The notes under the pieces were generated by a model that was given only the letters and a program-made list of their open reading frames with translations, was not told the DNA's origin and ran no database searches. A program made the position numbers and the translations under genes. DNA of 8,397 nt from an uncultured Acetatifactor sp. (GTDB taxonomy: Bacteria; Bacillota; Clostridia; Lachnospirales; Lachnospiraceae). Each line of letters opens with the position of its first letter. Position 1 is the first letter of the stretch. The DNA is taken from NCBI GenBank assembly GCA_947644185.1, contig CANRZC010000093.1:1-8397 (forward strand). Reading direction: 5' to 3'. Positions 1 to 6,194 of this stretch are shown piece after piece.

Positions 1-606
1 GTCCCTGGCCAAAATAGAAGCTGTCATATCCACCACATGCAGATTCTTCGCAATCACCTCGTCGATGGTAACCTCACTGTATTTCTTCGCATGGGGATTG
101 CTGGCCGGATCGTCATCGTACACGCCGTCAATGGACTTTGCTAACAGAATCACCTCTGCCTCCACCTCGATAGCACGCAGTACCACGCCGGTATCTGTAG
201 AAAAATAAGGATGTCCTGTGCCCCCTGCAAAGAACACCACCTGTCCCTCTGAAAAATATTTCACCGCCCTATCCTTTGAGAACAGTGTGGTAAAGGAGCC
301 ACATGCAAAGGGGGTCAAAATACTGGTCTGCATTCCTGTAGAGCGGAAAATTTCTGACACATAAATACAATTCATCACCGTGGCCAGCATTCCGATCTGA
401 TCCGCCTTTGTGCGGTCAATGTTCTCACTGGTCCTACCCCGCCAGAAATTCCCACCACCGATGACAATCCCCACCTGAATGCCATGGTCTACAAGCTCCT
501 TTACCTGCACAGCCACCCGCTTTACCGTCTCCTCATCAAATCCGGTCTTCTTTGGACCCGCAAGGGCTTCCCCGCTTAGCTTCAACAATATCCTCTGCGT
601 TGTCAC
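1..606 (-). CDS. pyrH: UMP kinase (uridylate kinase), 5' part, runs off the left edge
   Basis: Cytoplasmic kinase that phosphorylates UMP to UDP with ATP in pyrimidine nucleotide synthesis; bacterial members belong to the amino-acid kinase fold and act as hexamers. The minus strand reads open for 202 codons to the window edge. Family motifs in order are KLSGEAL (about residues 9-15), VIGGGNFWRG (48-57), the helix DRTKADQIGMLAT (64-76), AGGTGHPYFSTDT (127-139, nucleotide/UMP site) and DGVYDDDP (160-167). The full protein is usually 230-240 residues, so about 35 are missing. The start is not ATG: two tandem GTG codons lie at 609 and 606, after GAAAGGA (617-611). The 606 codon has the better spacing (4 nt), and no ATG occurs between it and the in-frame stop at 672-670. 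It sits 11 nt after the deacetylase stop, so the two are probably cotranscribed. Identification is secure; only the exact start is uncertain. Confidence 0.96.
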   Translation of the reverse strand, partial: MTTQRILLKLSGEALAGPKKTGFDEETVKRVAVQVKELVDHGIQVGIVIGGGNFWRGRTSENIDRTKADQIGMLATVMNCIYVSEIFRSTGMQTSILTPFACGSFTTLFSKDRAVKYFSEGQVVFFAGGTGHPYFSTDTGVVLRAIEVEAEVILLAKSIDGVYDDDPASNPHAKKYSEVTIDEVIAKNLHVVDMTASILARD

Positions 607-617
607 CACATCCTTTC

Positions 618-1781
618 TTATTTTCGGATTCTGTTCCCATTCTGCACAGAATCGCTTTCCGTTTTCTCCTCATCCTGCCATTCTATATGCTGGATCACCG
701 GCGTATCGTTGGTGATGGGCAGGATCGCCGTGTCATCCATGGCCTGAATCGTCTCAATGATCTTGGGCAACGCCTCTCTGGTGGTGGTCTTTCCCGCCAC
801 ATCGTGCATGAGCACCACAGAGGTTTCATGATTCTTGATGGTGGCCGTACAGTTTTCTATCAAAGTCTCCACAGGCACGAGAAAGCTCCCCCCATCCCCG
901 GAAGAAATATTCCAATCAAAAAAACGCACACCCTGGCTGTCCAAATACATTGCAAATTCGCTCATGTCAATATCACTGACCGTGTTAGAGCTCCCTCCAG
1001 GGAACCGATACACGGTGCTCTTCACCCCTGTGGCATCGTAGAGAAAATCCTGCACCTGCTCCAAATCTGCTGCGAAATTGTCTACAGATGCATAGATTTC
1101 ATCATAGTCATGGGTGTAGGAGTGCATTCCCAACGTATGTCCGGCCTCCACAATCTTTTCCAAGGTCTCTTCCGCCTGGGCACCTTCCCTGCCCACTATG
1201 AAAAAGGTAGCCTTTACGCCATATTCCTCTAAAATGTCTAAAATATCCTGGGTGTAAGCGCTGGGCCCATCGTCAAAGGTCAGATAGACCTTATGGGCGA
1301 TCCCCTGTCCATTGACCGCTGTAGCCTCCCCCTGGGCCCCCTTGGTTCCTTTGTTTTGCGTGCTGCTTTCATTCTGGGCATCACTATCCTGCCCCTTTTC
1401 CTCTTCGCCTCCCTGGGAGTCATCCTTCTGCCCTGTCTCCAGCGCCTCCGCAAAGAGCTCTAGCTTATCCCTTTGCTCCAGCACAATTCGCGTCAATTTA
1501 TCGTTCTTAAGTTTCAGGGTATCTATGGTATGATTCAGATCCCATATCCGAAGCAGCAGGATCACACAGAGTAACATCCACAGCGCTATCCATATTCTAT
1601 GCCCGGTGTGCCCTTTCTGTGTGGGTACATTGCCCCCTGGAGAATGCCTTTCCCTGTCTCCTGCCCTGGCTGCCTCTTTATTCTTTCCACTCTCTGCGGC
1701 TTTGGTCACCTTTCCAGCGGCCTTTTTTACTGGAATTTTCTCTTTCGAAATATGATTTTTTGGCATATTCCGCTCTGACAT
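618..1781 (-). CDS. Membrane-anchored polysaccharide deacetylase (NodB / CE4 family)
   Basis: Predicted metal-dependent deacetylase acting outside the membrane on N-acetylated sugars such as peptidoglycan or another surface polymer; the substrate cannot be read from sequence. The 387 residues show a Lys/Arg-rich cytoplasmic N-terminus (1-62), one membrane segment (about 63-79), a short coiled-coil-like stretch (80-115), a Gln/Glu/Ser/Gly-rich low-complexity linker (117-160) and a NodB domain (164-365). CE4 motifs are present: TFDDGP (168-173) with the catalytic and metal-binding Asp pair, HSYTH (220-224) with both metal-binding His, RFPGG (259-263), DW (289-290) and LMHD with H326. The active site therefore looks intact. 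GAGG five bases before the ATG supports the start. It is followed after 11 nt by pyrH and preceded by its own extended -10 promoter. Domain assignment is firm; peptidoglycan as substrate is an inference from the membrane anchor. Confidence 0.93.
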   Translation of the reverse strand: MSERNMPKNHISKEKIPVKKAAGKVTKAAESGKNKEAARAGDRERHSPGGNVPTQKGHTGHRIWIALWMLLCVILLLRIWDLNHTIDTLKLKNDKLTRIVLEQRDKLELFAEALETGQKDDSQGGEEEKGQDSDAQNESSTQNKGTKGAQGEATAVNGQGIAHKVYLTFDDGPSAYTQDILDILEEYGVKATFFIVGREGAQAEETLEKIVEAGHTLGMHSYTHDYDEIYASVDNFAADLEQVQDFLYDATGVKSTVYRFPGGSSNTVSDIDMSEFAMYLDSQGVRFFDWNISSGDGGSFLVPVETLIENCTATIKNHETSVVLMHDVAGKTTTREALPKIIETIQAMDDTAILPITNDTPVIQHIEWQDEEKTESDSVQNGNRIRK

Positions 1782-1817
1782 ATTTACCTCGGTTTCCCTT
1801 TTCGCACTCTAAAAATT

Positions 1818-1826
1818 AGTATAGCA
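1818..1826 (-). promoter_or_regulatory. Extended -10 promoter for the deacetylase-pyrH unit
   Basis: Read on the minus strand, TGCTATACT matches the extended -10 form TGnTATAAT with one mismatch. It lies about 37 bp before the deacetylase ATG. A recognisable -35 is lacking: TTTTCC sits 17 bp upstream with only three consensus matches, which fits the extended -10 class. It would let the deacetylase and pyrH be expressed apart from the upstream small membrane gene. Confidence 0.55.
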
Positions 1827-1867
1827 TATTCCTCTTTTTAGGAAAAGACAAATTTGAAAAAAGAATA

Positions 1868-2011
1868 TTATTTTCTGTTGCATTTGTGGCCACAGCCCGA
1901 GCACCCAGCGCAGCCCCCGGTACACTGCCCTCTGGCATGACGCTTTACCTGCCCCCGCACAATGAGAACTACAATCACGATAAGCGCTGCAATTATGATA
2001 ATGTCTGCCAT
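1868..2011 (-). CDS. FeoB-associated Cys-rich membrane protein (47 aa)
   Basis: Small single-pass membrane protein of the type usually found beside the ferrous iron transporter FeoB; its exact role is not established, though a part in iron uptake is generally assumed. The protein has an N-terminal hydrophobic segment (residues 4-18, almost all Ile, Val, Leu and Ala), a short basic stretch (QVKRHARG) and a Cys/Gly-rich tail with five Cys at 30, 34, 37, 40 and 44, in the style CxxxCxxCxxC. I chose the ATG at 2011 because AAGGA lies 8 nt upstream; the in-frame ATG at 2020 abuts the ribosome site and would be too close. A strong promoter and a Fur-like palindrome lie just upstream, which supports iron control. 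No feoA or feoB is present in this window, so the gene stands apart from its usual partner. Family call rests on size, layout and Cys spacing. Confidence 0.82.
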   Translation of the reverse strand: MADIIIIAALIVIVVLIVRGQVKRHARGQCTGGCAGCSGCGHKCNRK

Positions 2012-2037
2012 ATCTGTCATCCTTTCTAATACGATTT

Positions 2038-2052
2038 TGAGAATCATTCTCA
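2038..2052. promoter_or_regulatory. Fur-like operator, perfect 7-1-7 palindrome
   Basis: TGAGAATCATTCTCA is a perfect inverted repeat of 7 bp around one central base. It matches the classical Bacillus-type Fur box TGATAATNATTATCA except for one symmetrical change per arm (T to G, and A to C). It covers the expected transcription start (about 2050) of the Cys-rich membrane gene, so a bound Fur-family repressor would block initiation when iron is plentiful. PerR and Zur boxes share this architecture; the FeoB-associated target makes Fur the best guess. Confidence 0.8.
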
Positions 2053-2056
2053 TTTA

Positions 2057-2085
2057 AGTATATGTCGCACACTTCCATTTGTCAA
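2057..2085 (-). promoter_or_regulatory. Sigma-A promoter of the FeoB-associated gene
   Basis: On the minus strand a perfect -35 TTGACA (2085-2080) is followed after exactly 17 bp by -10 TATACT (2062-2057), five of six matches. The start point falls near 2050, inside the Fur-like palindrome, and about 39 nt before the chosen ATG. This is one of the strongest promoters in the window by consensus. Confidence 0.82.
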
Positions 2086-2105
2086 GCCGCAGCTGCACAC
2101 GACTT

Positions 2106-2138
2106 TTGTTACATCATCTTTACATTTCAGAGACATCC
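2106..2138 (+). promoter_or_regulatory. Three direct half-sites at 11-bp period, likely OmpR-family regulator site
   Basis: ACAT occurs at 2111, 2122 and 2133, each 11 bp apart; the first two are extended to TTACAT. Direct repeats with 11-bp period are the known binding pattern of PhoB/PhoP-type OmpR-family regulators. The array overlaps the -35 of the promoter for the response regulator gene itself, so autoregulation by that regulator is the simplest reading. The binding factor is inferred, not shown. Confidence 0.5.
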
Positions 2139-2148
2139 GCGTTATACT
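2119..2148 (+). promoter_or_regulatory. Promoter of the two-component / lipoprotein operon
   Basis: TTTACA (2119-2124) and TATACT (2143-2148) are spaced by 18 bp, each with five of six consensus matches. Transcription would start near 2155, about 48 nt before the response regulator ATG. The -35 falls inside the second ACAT half-site of the 11-bp array. Confidence 0.65.
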
Positions 2149-2202
2149 TATAAAGTAAGATACCTTTACAACAAAGGCAAAGGATATGGCGAGGAAAGGC
2201 AA

Positions 2203-2883
2203 ATGGAAGACAAGAAGATTTTAGTCATTGAAGACGAAAAGCCAATTGCGGAGATTTTAAAATATGGTTTCGAAAAGGAAGGCTTTCAGGTGCAGTGCGC
2301 TTACACAGGCAGCGAAGGCTTTGCCATGGCCCAAAAGGACCCTCCGAACCTGGTGCTCCTGGACTGGATGCTTCCCGATATCACTGGCGTAGATGTATGC
2401 CGGATGCTCACAGAACAGTACAGGATTCCCATCATCATGCTCACGGCCAGAGGCAGCGTAGAGGACAAGCTCTATGGCCTGGAGTCCGGGGCGGATGATT
2501 ATATTACAAAGCCCTTTGATCTGCGGGAGGTGGTGGCCAGGGTGCGCACCATCCTGCGCAGATTTGACAAAGCCCAGGGGGGATCGGAGAACAAGCCCTT
2601 GGTCTGTGGGCATCTGACTGTCATAGAACAGGAGCACAGTGTGTATAAGCAGGAGGAACTTTTGAATTTAACCCCAAAAGAGTATGAGCTGCTCATCTGC
2701 TTCTTAAAGCATCCCCGTCAGGTATTTACCAGAACCGCTCTGCTGGATCATATATGGGGTTATGATTTCGCTGGCGACACCAGAACAGTGGATATCCATG
2801 TCCAGCGAATTCGCAAAAAGGCTGAGCTTGAGGGGATGCTGCTGACCGTCTTCGGCGTGGGGTACAAATATGTCCCCCAGTAA
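2203..2883 (+). CDS. OmpR/PhoB-family response regulator
   Basis: DNA-binding transcription factor switched by phosphorylation from its partner histidine kinase. The 226 residues hold a receiver domain (about 5-115) with acidic residues E10 and D11, phosphoacceptor D54 (in VLLDWMLPD), T81 (MLTA) and K103 (TKPFD), then a winged-helix effector (about 130-226) with LTPKEYELL, the recognition-helix region TRTVDIHVQRIRKK and the terminal hairpin VFGVGYKYV. Length is typical of the family. Reading could begin at 2062, but receiver homology begins at MEDKKILVIEDE and GAGGA lies 7 nt before the ATG at 2203, so the longer form would be spurious. Its stop overlaps the kinase start by 14 nt, indicating translational coupling. 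The target genes are unknown; the resemblance is to PhoB, PhoP and WalR types, and no subtype can be fixed. Confidence 0.95.
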   Translation: MEDKKILVIEDEKPIAEILKYGFEKEGFQVQCAYTGSEGFAMAQKDPPNLVLLDWMLPDITGVDVCRMLTEQYRIPIIMLTARGSVEDKLYGLESGADDYITKPFDLREVVARVRTILRRFDKAQGGSENKPLVCGHLTVIEQEHSVYKQEELLNLTPKEYELLICFLKHPRQVFTRTALLDHIWGYDFAGDTRTVDIHVQRIRKKAELEGMLLTVFGVGYKYVPQ

Positions 2884-4546
2884 AGGACCATACCGCATAG
2901 GGCTGCGGGGGCAAATGATGCTCATCATCCTAAGCCTCTTTCTGGCAGGCGGTGGCATCCTTAGCAGCGGTATCCACACCAAACTATGGCAGAGCCTGGA
3001 GGCACAGATTATACGGGAGCTTCAGAGCCGCCAGGAGAATACGCTAGTCTACATTAGACAGCTTCTCATGCTCCATGGCGCCAACAATGACGAAGAAGGC
3101 TTTCGCCAGATTGCGGAGGATATTGTTTCGGAGCTGCGCATTTTAGGTGGCCAGGGTCTAAGCATACTGGACACCAAAGGAGAATATCTAATCGGAAACC
3201 GACAGATACAGGAGGACCAGGTAGGGACAGACCTTTCGGAAGCTATCCAGGGGAACGCTGCCTTTACCATGACCTACCCGGACCCAGACACCATGTTAGT
3301 ATATCTCTCTATGCCTGTAACCATTGAGGAACGCACCATCGGTATCATCCGGTACCGTGTGGACACCTCCAGACTCTACCTCCAGATCAAACAAAATGAG
3401 CAGCTAGTCTATCAGATCACAGCTGTGGTGTACGCCTTGATATTCCTGCTGCTGGCCTTTTTCATAGGCAGGCTGTTAGTCCCCATTGGAAAGCTGACGG
3501 AGATCACACGCCAGGTGGTGCGGGATCTGCCAAAGGAGCAGGTGGATATGCAGATGCTGGCCCAGTTGGCGGACTCTGGCCGCAGGGATGAGGTGGGGGA
3601 GCTATCCAGGAACTTCAGTGTAATGTTAGCCACTATTGGGTCACAGTTTAAGAAGATGCAGGCGGACAAGGAGCAGATTGTATCTCTTTTGGGCAGCCGC
3701 CAGGAATTCTACAACAATATGACCCATGAGCTGAAAACCCCCTTAACCACCATCCAGGGCTACGCCCAGCTTCTGGAGGCAGACCAGGGAGAGGATAAGC
3801 AATTAAGCAGCCAGGGACTGCGCCAGATCCTCCAGGAAAGCACCAGAATGCACCAAATGGTGCTACAGCTTTTGGAAATGTCCGACAAGGGGATCTATAT
3901 GGAAATGCGTCCTGTGGATCTGGCAGACATCGCAAGGAGTGTGGCCCAGGCGTTAGAGATCAAGGCGGAGCGCTACGAAATGCGAATCCAGACTGACCTT
4001 CCCGAGCCCTTATGGGCCATGGGTGTGGGAGAGAGACTGCGGCAGGTCCTGGTCAATCTGGTGGACAATGCCATTAAATACGGAAACAGCCACAGCACTA
4101 TTCTGATAAGCGGTTCCAGAAGAAAGGAGTATGTATGGCTGTTTGTCCGAAACCAGGGCAAGGGACTTGCGCCGGGGGAGCAGGAACGGATCTTTGAGCC
4201 CTTTTACCGGGTGGACAAGACCTATTCCAGGGAACAGGGAAGCTCTGGCCTAGGGCTTTCTATTTGCAGAAAGATCATGGAGGAGCATGACGGCATTATC
4301 GGTGTAAAAAGCAAGCCAAATGCCCAGACCGTATTTTATATCCGTCTGAAGGAGATTTCCGAGGCAGCCAGGTATTCGGAAAATGAGAGTCGAAAGGACA
4401 GGATTCGAGAGAACGAAAAGCAAGAGGACAGAAATCGAAATGAAGAAAAGGCAGGAGATCATGACCCATCCCAGGCATTCCAATCAAATCATTCAAAACC
4501 AAAGAAAGCGCCAGGTTTTAAGCGGGCCCCCCGCCAGGGCACATAG
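2870..4546 (+). CDS. Sensor histidine kinase with extracytoplasmic sensor domain
   Basis: Membrane sensor that autophosphorylates on His and passes phosphate to the regulator encoded just upstream. The 558 residues show a first membrane segment (about 16-34), an extracytoplasmic domain of about 145 residues (35-180), a second membrane segment (183-203), a HAMP linker (204-256), a HisKA helix with MTHELKTP (phosphoacceptor H286), and an ATPase domain with N box VNLVDNAIKYG (395-405), G1-like NQGKG (428-432), F box IFEPFYR (441-447) and G2 GSSGLGLS (457-464). The first residue of G1 is Asn instead of the usual Asp, a change I believe is common in Firmicute kinases. The catalytic fold ends near residue 494. 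A hydrophilic tail of about 64 residues rich in Arg, Glu, Lys, Asn and Asp follows, which is unusual. The start overlaps the regulator by 14 nt behind a weak GGGG site, which fits coupling. The ligand is unknown. Confidence 0.94.
   Translation: MSPSKGPYRIGLRGQMMLIILSLFLAGGGILSSGIHTKLWQSLEAQIIRELQSRQENTLVYIRQLLMLHGANNDEEGFRQIAEDIVSELRILGGQGLSILDTKGEYLIGNRQIQEDQVGTDLSEAIQGNAAFTMTYPDPDTMLVYLSMPVTIEERTIGIIRYRVDTSRLYLQIKQNEQLVYQITAVVYALIFLLLAFFIGRLLVPIGKLTEITRQVVRDLPKEQVDMQMLAQLADSGRRDEVGELSRNFSVMLATIGSQFKKMQADKEQIVSLLGSRQEFYNNMTHELKTPLTTIQGYAQLLEADQGEDKQLSSQGLRQILQESTRMHQMVLQLLEMSDKGIYMEMRPVDLADIARSVAQALEIKAERYEMRIQTDLPEPLWAMGVGERLRQVLVNLVDNAIKYGNSHSTILISGSRRKEYVWLFVRNQGKGLAPGEQERIFEPFYRVDKTYSREQGSSGLGLSICRKIMEEHDGIIGVKSKPNAQTVFYIRLKEISEAARYSENESRKDRIRENEKQEDRNRNEEKAGDHDPSQAFQSNHSKPKKAPGFKRAPRQGT
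4378..4457 (+). repeat. Purine-rich low-complexity stretch in the kinase tail
   Basis: About 80 bp consist almost entirely of A and G, with loosely repeated units around TCGAAAGGACAG, TCGAGAGAACGAAAAG and AGGACAGAAATCGAAA. It encodes the charged C-terminal tail of the kinase and is also open in the lipoprotein frame. The pattern suggests slippage or repeat growth of a linker, not a folded domain. Confidence 0.55.
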
Positions 4547-4562
4547 CAGCATACTGGGTTTC

Positions 4563-6023
4563 ATGCCCCCCCTGCCCCTGAAGGCGGCTAAGCATTTGGG
4601 CGCCACCCTACCTTTGGCTGCTGCCATGCTTCTGGCCGTTACTCTGGTGCTGGCCGGCTGCGCCCCGGAGGAAAAGACCATGCTGCTGCCCTCTGCCTCC
4701 CCTGCCCAGAGCCAGGTGGAGGGAGAGACAGCCACCGCGGATTACACGGTGAAAAGGATCTATACCTACTCCTACGATACCCTGTCGGGGTTGGGCAAGA
4801 GCGCATTCCTGTCAGGCTGCAGCGAGAATGAGATCCATATCCTCTCCCTGAACCACCAGGAGGACCATCAAACATTGGAGTACAGGCAGGTAGACTACAG
4901 ATATGGCTTCTACGATGTGTTCGGAGACTTCCAGGAAATTCCAGAGGCCTGGCAGCGCTGGAACAATCCTGGCGGCGGCGAGATGGAGGGGGATCTGTAT
5001 ATCGAAGTGCTTCTGCCCTCCCCGGACGGGAAGCAGCTCCTGGTCTATATCCGATCCGCTTTCTGGGACAAGCTCACGGTCTGGCTCTATACATTCGGGG
5101 TGCAGGAGCCTCTGCTTTTGTACGATGGCCCTGACGGGCTGATCGGCTCCTTTTCCCCAGACGGCAGATGGGTGACCTTTGACGCCACAGGAGCCTGTAG
5201 CCTCTCCCCGCTCATCCCCGTATATGACTGCAGCCAGACCGCCTCCAGGGAAGACGCCTACTGGTGGGTGGCAGCCCCCGCCTCCAGGCTCCTGGTGCCG
5301 GACCAGGTGCTCTACAAAGCGGATCTGACCAGGGGAAATGAGGACGTGGACTGTCAGGTCTGGGATGCAAAACTCCTGTCAGACAGTCAAGGACCCAGGC
5401 TCATGAGCCTGCTGCGGGAGGGTGACGACCTACTTAGCCTGATGGAAAGCCCTGCCCTGCCGGATCTGGAGATCAGGCCCGATGTGTCCCTGTTCACCGA
5501 AGAGGCGGCTCCCACGGAAGGCCCTGCCTGTACCAAATGGTATCTGTCCGGCTATGAGAGAACGCCCTATCCCCTGTACCATTATACCGCTGACGGAAAT
5601 GCAGTCTACTATCTTTCCAATCCCACCACATTGTTTTACGCAGGTCTCACGGACCACAGTAATGAGCATATCCTTTCTTTCCCGAACTTGATATGGGACT
5701 TCCAGCCCCTACCCTCTGGGGATATCCTGGCCGTGCTGATACAGGAGACTGAAAATGGCTTTGAGCTGAATAGCAACGATGAGCACTCCGTGGAACAATA
5801 TATCTCGGAAAACGGTATTCCCACAAACCTGCAGTGGTACTGGGGAATCCTGTCCGCGGATCTCTACCTCTATCCCCAGGGCGCTTCAGAGGGACAGCTT
5901 CTGTACAAAAATCTGCAGAACCTCATCGGCATGGAATACGATGAGGAGACCCGCCGAATCCTGCTGGAAACCTATGAGGGACAGGACATAACAAAAAGGA
6001 GGTGCATCATCCTGGAGATGTAG
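4563..6023 (+). CDS. Lipoprotein with beta-propeller-like repeats, partner of the two-component system
   Basis: Predicted to be exported, lipidated and held on the outer face of the membrane. From the ATG at 4563 (486 residues) there is a signal peptide with K7 and K10, a hydrophobic core (about 15-30) and a lipobox LAGC with lipidated Cys33. The mature part shows beta-propeller-like strands: SPDGKQLLVYI (153-163), SFSPDGRWVTFD (196-207), YTADGNAVYYLS (341-352) and LPSGDILAVLI (383-393), as in TolB or WD40-like blades. The frame is open further upstream to 4383, overlapping the kinase by 164 nt; AGGAG before ATG 4461 is the best ribosome site upstream, but that start gives an unusually long n-region. 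ATG 4563 gives a normal signal peptide yet has a weak ribosome site, so translation may be coupled to the kinase stop 16 nt away. I do not recognise a named family. Gene order suggests it modulates the kinase or senses with it. Confidence 0.82.
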   Translation: MPPLPLKAAKHLGATLPLAAAMLLAVTLVLAGCAPEEKTMLLPSASPAQSQVEGETATADYTVKRIYTYSYDTLSGLGKSAFLSGCSENEIHILSLNHQEDHQTLEYRQVDYRYGFYDVFGDFQEIPEAWQRWNNPGGGEMEGDLYIEVLLPSPDGKQLLVYIRSAFWDKLTVWLYTFGVQEPLLLYDGPDGLIGSFSPDGRWVTFDATGACSLSPLIPVYDCSQTASREDAYWWVAAPASRLLVPDQVLYKADLTRGNEDVDCQVWDAKLLSDSQGPRLMSLLREGDDLLSLMESPALPDLEIRPDVSLFTEEAAPTEGPACTKWYLSGYERTPYPLYHYTADGNAVYYLSNPTTLFYAGLTDHSNEHILSFPNLIWDFQPLPSGDILAVLIQETENGFELNSNDEHSVEQYISENGIPTNLQWYWGILSADLYLYPQGASEGQLLYKNLQNLIGMEYDEETRRILLETYEGQDITKRRCIILEM

Positions 6024-6037
6024 AGATACGGTGCAAT

Positions 6038-6054
6038 GTCTGCCAGGTGCAGAC
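6038..6054 (+). terminator. Small hairpin after the lipoprotein gene
   Basis: GTCTGC and GCAGAC form a perfect 6-bp stem with a 5-base loop, 14 nt after the lipoprotein stop. No T-run follows, so it is at best a weak or factor-dependent terminator or an RNA 3' end structure. The remaining 140 bp before asnB hold no gene and no convincing promoter. Confidence 0.3.
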
Positions 6055-6194
6055 TGCGCAGGCCCCGCCATATGTAGAAGTGTTTACAAGTTGAAACAAA
6101 TTTGATACAGAATTGCTGACAATATGAAACAGCCATCTACTAAACTGATATCCATACCACGAGGAACTACTGAAAGACAAAGGAGTATGGAGAA

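Noticed and set aside
552..1232. 226-codon plus-strand reading frame opposite the deacetylase
   Set aside because: It is antisense to a gene with intact catalytic motifs and shows no domain-like sequence or ribosome site.
1856..1875. AT-only imperfect inverted repeat after the Cys-rich gene as an intrinsic terminator
   Set aside because: The stem is about five A-T-rich pairs with mismatches and shares its bases with the T-run, so it is too weak to call.
2018..2053. Longer starts (ATG 2053 or 2020) for the Cys-rich membrane protein
   Set aside because: ATG 2053 lies upstream of the predicted transcription start, at the edge of the Fur palindrome, and ATG 2020 touches the ribosome site; ATG 2011 has proper spacing.
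2062..2202. 47-codon N-terminal extension of the response regulator from the ATG at 2062
   Set aside because: It spans the promoter and the 11-bp repeats, has no family similarity and lacks a ribosome site; the receiver domain begins at 2203 with a good one.
6084..6165. Promoter candidates before asnB (TTTACA, TTGAAA, CTGACA)
   Set aside because: None has a -10 at suitable spacing with more than about three matches.
6024..6194. T-box or other riboswitch leader before asnB
   Set aside because: The 171 bp hold no T-box core sequence and no terminator-antiterminator pair; only one short hairpin is visible.
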